From Micromonospora citrea (GTDB lineage Bacteria > Actinomycetota > Actinomycetes > Mycobacteriales > Micromonosporaceae), in assembly GCF_900090315.1 (NCBI RefSeq), contig NZ_FMHZ01000002.1, forward strand, positions 434,001-498,000: a stretch of 64,000 nt of DNA, in the 5' to 3' direction. Below, piece by piece: positions 53,201 to 61,200 of this stretch. The notes under the pieces are model-generated. The model had not been told where the DNA came from. It saw nothing but the letters and a program-made list of their open reading frames with translations, and did not search any database. A program made the translations under genes and the position numbers. Position 1 is the first letter of the stretch; each line of letters opens with the position of its first letter.

Positions 53201-54151
53201 CACTTCTACGAACCGGACGGATTCGACCCGTTCTCCTACGGCCAGACGCGGCAGCAGGAGGAGGCCGGCGCAGCCGTGACGGCGCAGACCAGCGGGCTCT
53301 GCTTCCGTAATCTGGTGGTCCAGATGCAGTTCGCGATGGGAGACCCGCAACCCGAGTTCGCCTTCGTCACCGAGACCCTGGCCTTCGACCCGGCCGGCAC
53401 GGCGGCCCGCCCGACGGCACTGCAGGCCCGTTTCCCGCTCGCCCTCAGCGGCTTCCTCAGCACCCCGGACCCGGAACTGGCCGAACCCGTCGTTACCCTG
53501 CGCGCCTCGCCGGTCCGGACCACGCCGACCGGTCCGGCCGGGCCGCTGCTCACCCTGGGCACCGAGCCGGTCGACGACGAGGAGAGCACCACGCCGCCGG
53601 AAACCCTCGGCTACGTCCCGCTGCACGCGCCGGTCGACCCGGCGCAACTACGGGACCCCTGGTACGGGCTCGTCTACGACCTCGATCTCGGTAGCCTCGG
53701 CGCACTGGCCGACAGCGTGCCTTTGACCGTGAAGCTGCTGGTCGCCTGGGGCTCCGGGGGCACCCGGGACGCCCCGGCCGTCTACCTGGGACTGCGCCTG
53801 CCGGGAGTGGCGGACGCCCTGGGGGTCACACTCCCCCTGCAAGGCGTCCTCACCTGCGGGTTCAAGTCCACCGAACTGCTGGTCAGCGGAGAGGGTGACC
53901 ACCGACAGTATCTGCTGCGGCTGCGCAACTTCGCGCTCCGGCTGCTCGGTCTCACCTTTCCGCCCGGACACAACGACATCCTGCTGGCACCGGACCCGAC
54001 CGACCCGACGTCCCGCCGACTCGGCTGGTACGCCGCGTACGCCCGGGACGACGACCCGAAACAGGCGAAGCTGCCGTCGCGTACCGCCCGGCTGGTGGCC
54101 GCCCGCCGGCTGCCGGCCACCGCCCTGGGCGAGGCGCGGAGGGACGACTGA
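50264..54151 (+). CDS. Large-operon protein 3: 1295-residue protein of unknown function
   Basis: The protein has no recognisable domain. It is rich in Pro, Gly, Asp and aromatic residues, with Gly/Pro-rich linker segments near residues 270-290 and many predicted beta strands, which suits a structural or cell-surface protein. No signal peptide, transmembrane segment or catalytic motif is visible. The ATG overlaps the upstream stop (ATGA) and its stop overlaps the downstream ATG (TGATG), so it is co-translated with both neighbours. Confidence 0.75.
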   Translation: MTAAGPSPPPEPRFTRVGATPFYWLDGAARQIGFLASSGSLAQTCPLSTTWQDPDGVYLFTGVAPRDDSRLIAALPGYLKRIGWPAGPKFLWLDDPDLPVWVGQSLDLQRTAAGWTVRRRADVRLATYLLRVPSGSSVSLGTAEQGWGFVFSGATGPPGHFLPPGGTYDIDGDLLLPLAGEQAGCWRFTITLASRGSPDDFAQLGVGLRFFHPAPRLPGDAGVGCLHLPVLTQPAGSALRLDVALDALRPTDPDRSHLSFFPPAQPGRQVAGPDGTRPGPPGGDGGTPAPGPPTMASGLTTVLGYPARLTPLPAQGSTPDARLVFAVQPAQVGPPPVPVDYYLAPQGAFRLTIDAPAQPAAGGDAAAAQHRLLVGSSGLEYLGVPADHAAVLHFLPGRPAFAPLSDAADQPALTTLGTTSWVWLSADADVGYYAQPEDAPLYRAAAGTGDADVPNFLDYLELPALFLAPQDGRRCFPLAPYRTLPADEVPAALAVEPAIAAARRQALLAADATAWATPAGALQTATGPSGDAGGTSGSPLVGVTPQGLAVGVAADGTGWDWVGIANDDPGSPAVPSLVLTQVSGALRQALATNRLFLVAANPQTFLSCTSVPYRLTSEGIASLRAAGKVPGEVLDAVAPCVGHRYDTEAAFDAALIAASPHAASYLDDFHRQSGLLRPRIGDWSFQLSPRNWAEPDRGDHAAPRPDTMLIFKFDVTRSLTDLVADPSSWTWPEAATPTGGKLGDTRSRLQAILQAAEAAVTTVAGTGQTSPYANFVDLWHDPGWTGILALNCATSLTDLPGPLQALAGGIDKGRCYAHHVGFGLTPFDAPGGVLRFGLTSTFGLIDYADPTDQYFEDNRPYMFKVLRLSAGFRNSTVTSFSSQVELLVNRLFGAPTTRYPTTRGNNLVLSGVHQRRQDASGVEHDAYLFTADQESTFAVQDSALRWVRVDTVDLVTTRPYDPQRPLQKIVTRFQLGGHLHFYEPDGFDPFSYGQTRQQEEAGAAVTAQTSGLCFRNLVVQMQFAMGDPQPEFAFVTETLAFDPAGTAARPTALQARFPLALSGFLSTPDPELAEPVVTLRASPVRTTPTGPAGPLLTLGTEPVDDEESTTPPETLGYVPLHAPVDPAQLRDPWYGLVYDLDLGSLGALADSVPLTVKLLVAWGSGGTRDAPAVYLGLRLPGVADALGVTLPLQGVLTCGFKSTELLVSGEGDHRQYLLRLRNFALRLLGLTFPPGHNDILLAPDPTDPTSRRLGWYAAYARDDDPKQAKLPSRTARLVAARRLPATALGEARRDD

Positions 54152-55230
54152 TGCCGGCGGACCACGTCGATGTCATCGCGCTGCACTGCGACCAGGGCAT
54201 GGCGACCATGGTCAAGATATGTGACGCCGCCGATCGGGTTCTCCACCTCATCCTGATCGACTTCGGTTCCACCTGTACCAGCAGATGCGCCCCGGAGGAC
54301 GTCGTGCTCGGCGTGCTGAAGACCATGGCGCACCCGAAGATCGATGTCCTCATCGTCTCGCATCAGGACAAGGACCACTGGAGCAAGCTCCCAGCGCTGT
54401 ACCAGAAGGTGCATGACGCCGGACTGACCTGGCAGATCGACTACACGTACTACGGCGGCAAGGACTGGGGGACTTCGGCGACCAAGGCGCAGTTGACCTG
54501 GCCGAACGCGATCCCACTCCAGGACGATTACAGCTCCTATTCGACAGTGGGCGTCAAGCAACCACTCTTCTCGCTCGCCGGTGTCACGTTCTACGTACTT
54601 TCCGCCAACATCTCGGACGCCGGAACGAACGTGAAGAACGGCACCTCGGCGGTCATTGTCATCGAGTACGGCAATCCCCTCCGCACCGCCATCCTGACCG
54701 GCGACGCCACCATAGATACCTTGGTCTGGATAAACAACAAGCTCGAGCCGTGGCAGAAGAGTCCGTACGGGAGCCCGATCACCAACTGCTGGATGCTCGA
54801 GGTGCCACACCACGGGGCGCTGGCAACGCTGACGACCAACGCGGACTGGTCAGCGAAGACCACCACCTTCGTCAACTACGTGACCCCGTTGAACATCGTG
54901 GCGAGCGCCGGCGCCCACTCCCAGTACAGCCACCCGCACAAGATAGTGCTCGACCATTTTTCGACACATGTGCGTGGCAACGCCCCCCTCCATTACCACG
55001 TCTACTTCGACGACGCCAGCACGCGGTGGGTCGAGGAGCAGTGCCAGAAGGGAGTCTTCACCACGGTCCTCCGGCTCGACGGAACGTTCCTCGACCAGCG
55101 GTTCACCATTTACCACGACGGGAGGGTCACCTTCCACATTGGGACGGCCCCGGGCGCTGTCCCCGGCACCGGCCGGGAAAGTTTCGGTGCGCTGCCATTG
55201 TGTAGCCGTGGCCGGGTCGAGAACGGCTGA
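54151..55230 (+). CDS. Large-operon protein 4: MBL-fold (ComEC/Rec2-like) metallo-hydrolase
   Basis: The 359-residue protein has the metallo-beta-lactamase metal motif in VLIVSHQDKDHWSKL (His71-x-Asp73-x-Asp75-His76, with the first histidine as SHxDxDH), then AILTGDAT and MLEVPHHGALATL. The order matches ComEC/Rec2-type MBL domains, which hydrolyse phosphodiesters or related bonds. There is no ComEC membrane part and no signal peptide. The start overlaps the preceding stop. It is the only clear enzyme in the operon. Confidence 0.85.
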   Translation: MPADHVDVIALHCDQGMATMVKICDAADRVLHLILIDFGSTCTSRCAPEDVVLGVLKTMAHPKIDVLIVSHQDKDHWSKLPALYQKVHDAGLTWQIDYTYYGGKDWGTSATKAQLTWPNAIPLQDDYSSYSTVGVKQPLFSLAGVTFYVLSANISDAGTNVKNGTSAVIVIEYGNPLRTAILTGDATIDTLVWINNKLEPWQKSPYGSPITNCWMLEVPHHGALATLTTNADWSAKTTTFVNYVTPLNIVASAGAHSQYSHPHKIVLDHFSTHVRGNAPLHYHVYFDDASTRWVEEQCQKGVFTTVLRLDGTFLDQRFTIYHDGRVTFHIGTAPGAVPGTGRESFGALPLCSRGRVENG

Positions 55231-55236
55231 GTCAGG

Positions 55237-58200
55237 ATGACGCCGAGGGACATTTACGACGCGCTGGACCGTGCGCTGCACGACCGCCGCATCACGCTGA
55301 CCTCCGGCACGGTCGCGGGGCTCGGGCCCGCGCTCGTGGCGATCGGTGTCACCGGATCACTGGAGATCCGCGAGGCCACGCTGAACCTGAACGCCAACGA
55401 TGTCCTACTCACCGGCATCGCAGCGCACCTGCACCACGACTGGGCCGTCACCGTGCGCGGAGCCCCACCGCCCAACGGCGACAGCGACAACTCCTTCACC
55501 CTGACCCTGAGAGAGGCCGACACCGGACAGGCGCCCTGGACGATCGGCACGTCCTTTCGGGGGCTGCCCCGGTCGCGGATCGCCGCGCCGAACGGCACGC
55601 TGCCGCTCGGGGACTCCGTACTGGTGGATCTCACGATCGAGGGCCCGGAACTCACGACGACACCAGCCGGCCGGTGCACGCTGCGCGGCTGGCTGCTCCT
55701 CACCGTCGGACCACTCGCGCCGTACCGTGACCTCTTCGGCGCGACGACCCTCCCGCTCGAGGGAACGGTCGACATGACGTCGACTCCCCCGAAAATCAGC
55801 GCGTACTCGACCCTGACCAGCCTGTCCCTGCCGCTGGCGCCGCAAGCGCGGGCCTTGGAGGTCGGCATCTCGCTGGACAGCCAAACAACGGACGCCTACC
55901 CCCCGGGCGACCCGGTTTCCGTGATCTCGCTCAGCGCCCGGGTGCACCTGCCGCAACTCGACCAGGAGATGACGTTCACCGCCCCTCTGCTCCAAGGCGA
56001 CGAGATCTGGGCGCTGTCGATGCGCAGCACGAAACCCCTGACCGTCCGGGCCGGACTCGACCTCGTACTGGCGTTCTTCGACCTGCCGGCGACGGACCTC
56101 GACCTGGTCTCCTTGCCGCTGGCCCGCGAACTGCTGGCGGGGATCGGCGTGGCCAGGGCGGAACTCGGTCTCCAGCGGGACGGTCGGTCGCTTCGACTCC
56201 GACACGTCGGCATGGCCCTGGAATCCCTCGACGACAAGCACGTGTGGCACCCGTCGGTCGCCTTCATCACCCTGAGCAAGCTCGGGGTGAGCTGGATGTA
56301 CCACCGGTACGACGACGACTCGCTCCTCACCGGCAACGTCTGGGGACGGTTCACCTTCTTCGAGGACTCGTCGCACCGCGTCGACATGCAGGTGACGGTC
56401 GCACTGCCCAGCCTCTTCCTCACCGCCGAGACCCTGGACGAGATCGAGGTCCCGCTGGACTCGGTGTTGCGGCACTACCTGGATCCCGTCAGTTCCCCGA
56501 ACAGCGACGCCGTTCCGGCCAGCCTGACGATCTCCGACGTCTCCGTCGAGGCCGCCCCGCGCAGCGGCTGGTTCCGCGCGAGGATCACCGTCCGCAGCTC
56601 CTGGACAGTAACGCTCGACGGCCCCCGGCTGACCGCCGGGCAGGCGCGGAACCACGATCCGACGCCGCTGGTCGACCTGCAGGCCCACGCCGTGACCTTC
56701 TCGATCGACCGGATCAGCGCCGAGCTGGGTGCGGCGCAGAATGGCATCTTCGGCAGCATCTCCGGCTTGGCCTCCATCATCACCAGGACCGGGGCCGCCG
56801 CCGAGGAGACGAAGGCGGTCTTTGTAGTGACCGCCGACTACCAGCCCGACGCCGGCTGGCACTTCTGCGGCGGACTCGCCGAAGGCACCCTGAACGTCGG
56901 GGAACTCGCCGCCGCGCTGCTCGGCGTCGACCTACCACGCGAGCTGAGCGAGATCAGTCTCACCGCGCTCTGGTTGGAGTACACCGCCAGCGGCGAGGAA
57001 CACCCGTACTCGGCGCGCGGCGCGCTGACCGTGCGGTGGTGCCCCACCGTGCTGGACGGGATCACACTGTCGATCGAGGCGGCCGCGTCGATCCGGCGGA
57101 AGCGGCAGACCACCACCACGGACGAGGTACGGGCCCTGGCCGCCCCGGGCACCACCGACAGCGGCATGATCTACGAAGGGTCGGCCGTCGGCACGGTACG
57201 GATCAACTCGTTCCGGGTGACCGTCGGGCTCTCCTTCGTCGCCGCCGAGACCGTCTACCTCTTCGAGGTGGCCTACGGGTCGATCGTCCTGCGGGCCGCG
57301 ACCGACTGGGCCGGCAGCGGCACGGCGCGGCACCAGGTCCTCACCGTCACCCTGTCCGGTCTCACCCTCGGCGACGTCGTCACGTACCTGGTCCGGCTGG
57401 CCAGCCCCGGCAGCAACTACACGCTCGACGCGCCGTGGAGCTTGCTCAACGAGGTCGACCTGTCCCGGTTCACCCTGTCCATCGACCCGACCGACCAGGT
57501 GGTCAGCCTGACCTACCGGGTCGACCTCGACCTCGGCTTCGGCAAGCTGACCCGCGTCGGCGTCCGGTACGAACGCAGCACCGGCGAGGACCGGGTGAAC
57601 CTCGTGGTGGAGGGGGACCTGCTCGGACGGTCCTACACCGGAGACAACGCGCTCACCTGGGACGCGGTCAACGATCCGCCCCCGGAGATCCCCGGCAAGG
57701 GGCCGGCCCTGCTCCGGCTGGACTACCTGGGCCTCGGCCAGCACGTACGGCTGCGCCGGCCGCCGGCCCGAACGGATTCGATCAGCGACGTGCTGGCCGA
57801 GCTGCGCGCCGAACTGGTCCCGCCGAAGTCGGCGACGCAGAACCCGTTCGACGGCAGCGCGATCGTGTACGACCTGACCAGCCAGTGGATGTTCGGGCTG
57901 GACTGCACGGTGCTGGGCATGGCCCGGATCGGGATCGTGCTGCACGACCCCGATCTGTACGGGCTGGTCGTCTCACTGGCCGGCGCGGACGCTGGCGTGC
58001 TCGCCGGTCTCAGCTTCGAGCTGCGCTACCAGAAGGTGACCGCCGACGTCGGGGTGTTCCGGGTCCGGCTCCAGGTGCCCGACGCCTTCCGGCACCTCAA
58101 CCTCGGCCCCGTGGCGCTGTCCATCGGCCGGATCACCGTGGAGGTCTTCACCAACGGCAACTTCACCGTCGACCTCGGCTTCCCCCACGACCGGGACTTC

Positions 58201-61200
58201 TCCTACTCCTTCGGACTGGCGGCCGGGCCGTTCAGCGGTGCCGGCGGGCTCTACTTCGGGCTGCTCGACGGGGCCACCTCCAGCCGGGTGCCAGCCATCA
58301 CGAACGGCACGTTCAGCCCCGTACTGGAGCTGGGTGTGGGGCTGTCCGTAGGGGTGGGGCGGGAAATCAGCTACGGTCCGCTGCGAGCCGGGTTCCAGCT
58401 GCAGCTCGTCGCGATCGTGGAAGGGGTGTTGGCCTGGTTCCGTCCCACCGACGCGTCCGCCCCGAAAGAGCTCTACCACTGGGTGCAGGGTTCGGCGGGA
58501 CTGGTCGGCAAGCTCTACGGCTCCATCGACCTCACGCTGATCAAGGTGGCGGTCAACGTCGAGGCGCACGCCGTGGTCGGCTTCACCCTGGCCGCCTACC
58601 GGGCCACGCTGGTCGAGCTGGACGTCGGCGTGAGCGTCGAGGCCGAGCTGACGATCCTGTTCGTCCGCGTCTCGTTCACCTTCCAGCTACGGCTCACCGC
58701 CTCGTTCGTCATCGGCGAGGACCGCCCGATGCCCTGGTCGTTGGCACCCGGCCAGACCGACCGTTCGCCGTCGCCGCTGCGCGGCAGCGTGGCGGTACCC
58801 CGCCGGCGGCGACCGGCACAGGTGACGGAGCTGACCCGGCTGATCAGCCGGCGGGCCCGCACAGGCTTGGCCGGGGTCGAGCGGGCCGACACCGACTTCA
58901 CCTGGCCGACCGGGCCGGTGTTCCCGGACGGAAAGCCGCACCCGGTGGTGGCGCGGATGCTGCCGGTCTACACGGTGGACGGCATCGCCGTACGCTGGCC
59001 CGGGTTCGACCCGCCCCCGCCCGCGACCTCCGCCGTCAGGGTGGTCCTCCTGCTGATGGTGGAGAACGGGGTGCCGCCGGCCCGGGCCAGGGGGCGACGG
59101 CCCGCGTTGACCGTCGAAGGCAGCGCCGCCGCGGTGGATCCGGCCGCCCTGTCGTTTCCCACCCTCGTCGAGGCGATGCTGCGCTGGGTCCTGGCCGCCG
59201 CCGGTATCGACCCGACCGGTGGCACTGTCTCTCCCGGAGAACTCGCCGAGCTTGCCGAGTGGCTCGACCGGCCGGCGGCCGCCACCGCTCTCACCGAGAG
59301 AGTGCTCGACGCCTTCCTGCGGGACAACATCGAACTGCGTGTCAGCGGTGTCCCGTCCGGTGCCACGACCCCCGGGCTCGTCGGCGGCACCGTCCTTCCG
59401 ATCCCGCCGCCCCTGGGCTGGGACTGTCCCGCCGGCGCCCAGGACCGCCGCTTCACCGCCTACCGGATGATCACACCGGAGTACGCGGCCCACATCGCCG
59501 ACCACTTCTCCCCGATGGACCCGAGATCCTCAGCCGACCGGCACACGGACCGGGAGAGGGCCAGGGTCGACGACCAGCGGGAGTCGATGGCCAGCGTCCT
59601 GTTCCGGGACTACTTCCTGCTGATCGCCAAAGCCGCGGTGCGGGCTGCGGGTGACCTGGTGGCCGCCTACCCGTACCAGGTCACCGGCAGGGAGAGCCTG
59701 GCCGAAATCGCCGGCGCGTTTCCCCGTCTCGCCGACCGTCACCACCGGCACGCATGGGACACGGTGGAGCGGGTGGCCGACCGGTACGGCATGTCCGCCT
59801 CGGAGTTGCGCACCCTGGACCGGGAGTTCGAACGGCGGCTATGCGACGCCGACCCGGGCGAGCCGGTCGAGGTGCCGATCGGGGTGACACCGCAGAGCCT
59901 CGCCGCCGCCAACCCGGACTGGCCGCTGAACCCGGAGTCGGCGCCCGGCCAGGCCCGGTCGCTGTCCCTGGGCCGCCTCGAACACCAGATCGGGGTAGGT
60001 GAGAGCTTCGCGTCGATCGCCGGACGGTACGGCGCGAACGTCGGTACCTGGCTCACCAACGACGACGTACGGCGACAGCTCAACCTGCTGCGGGCCGGGG
60101 CCCGGCTGGCCATCCCGGCCGCCTCGGTCGGCAACCCGGAGGCGTCGGACACCGATCTGATGGCCGCCTACCTCTACGTCCGGCTGCACGACCCGCAGGC
60201 GTTCACCGCGTCGACCGCCGGCGGGATCCCGCTGGTCGACTGGTACGTGCAGGCCATATCCACGTTGAACAGCGGCGCCGGGCCGGCCAGCAGCGGCGTC
60301 GTGCCCGGCGTGGTACTGCGGGTGCCGCGCGGGTACGACGATCTGGCCAACCCGCTGACCTGGACGGTGCGGCGCGGCGACGACCTGTGGACCGTGGCCG
60401 CGACCTTCACCCTGCGGCAGAATCCGTACATCGACACCGGGTACGGCACGTGGCGGCAGGCGGTGGCGACACTCAACCCGGGCACCGGCCCCCTGGCCCG
60501 CATCCAGGTGCCGACGACCGCGACGACCGTGCACCCGGGTGAAACCCTCGACGCGTTGGTCGACCGGCTCCCGTTCGAGCTGCCCGGCGGCGCCGGCTGG
60601 CTCGATCGGGAGACCTCGGTGCGCCAGGTCGTGGCCGGTCAACCGGTGCTCACCCCGCTGGCGGTGGTGACCGTACCCGGCTGTGTCGTACCGGTCGGGT
60701 CCGGGGACACCCTCGGCGGCATCGCCGCCCGCTACGGCCTGCCCACCGAGGAACTGGGGCGCCGGATCGCCGACGTGCCCGGCGTACTCGCCCCACGGTC
60801 GGGGGTGCCGTTCACGGTGCCCCACCCACCGGCGGTCCCCGTCGGCGCGTCGCCCGCCCTCGCCGGTCTGATCCGCACCGTCGTCGCCGAACACGCCGTC
60901 GAGATCGCCGGTCAGGTGTCCCGCTACCTGGTCAGCGGTCTGCGACTGCCCACCCCGGACGCCGACGGCGGGTACGACCCGCACGCTCCCCTGGCCGGCC
61001 TCTACGAGCTCATCGGACAGCAGCTGGTCGGCCCGACGCCGCCGAGCGCGTGCCCACCGACCGACGTACGAGCACCGATGGTGGTCACCGTCGCCAACTA
61101 CGAGCCGACCGCCACCTGGCTGAAACTCTACGACTCGACGACGCTGACCGGGCAGACGAGTCCGACCGGGGAGACGCACCGGCTCAACCCCGGGCTGGCC

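Noticed and set aside
55405..56862. Long minus-strand frames in the giant LysM gene, and the plus-strand frame 56244-59654
   Set aside because: The frame starting at 55237 gives LysM motifs and ordinary codon use without stops; the others do not.
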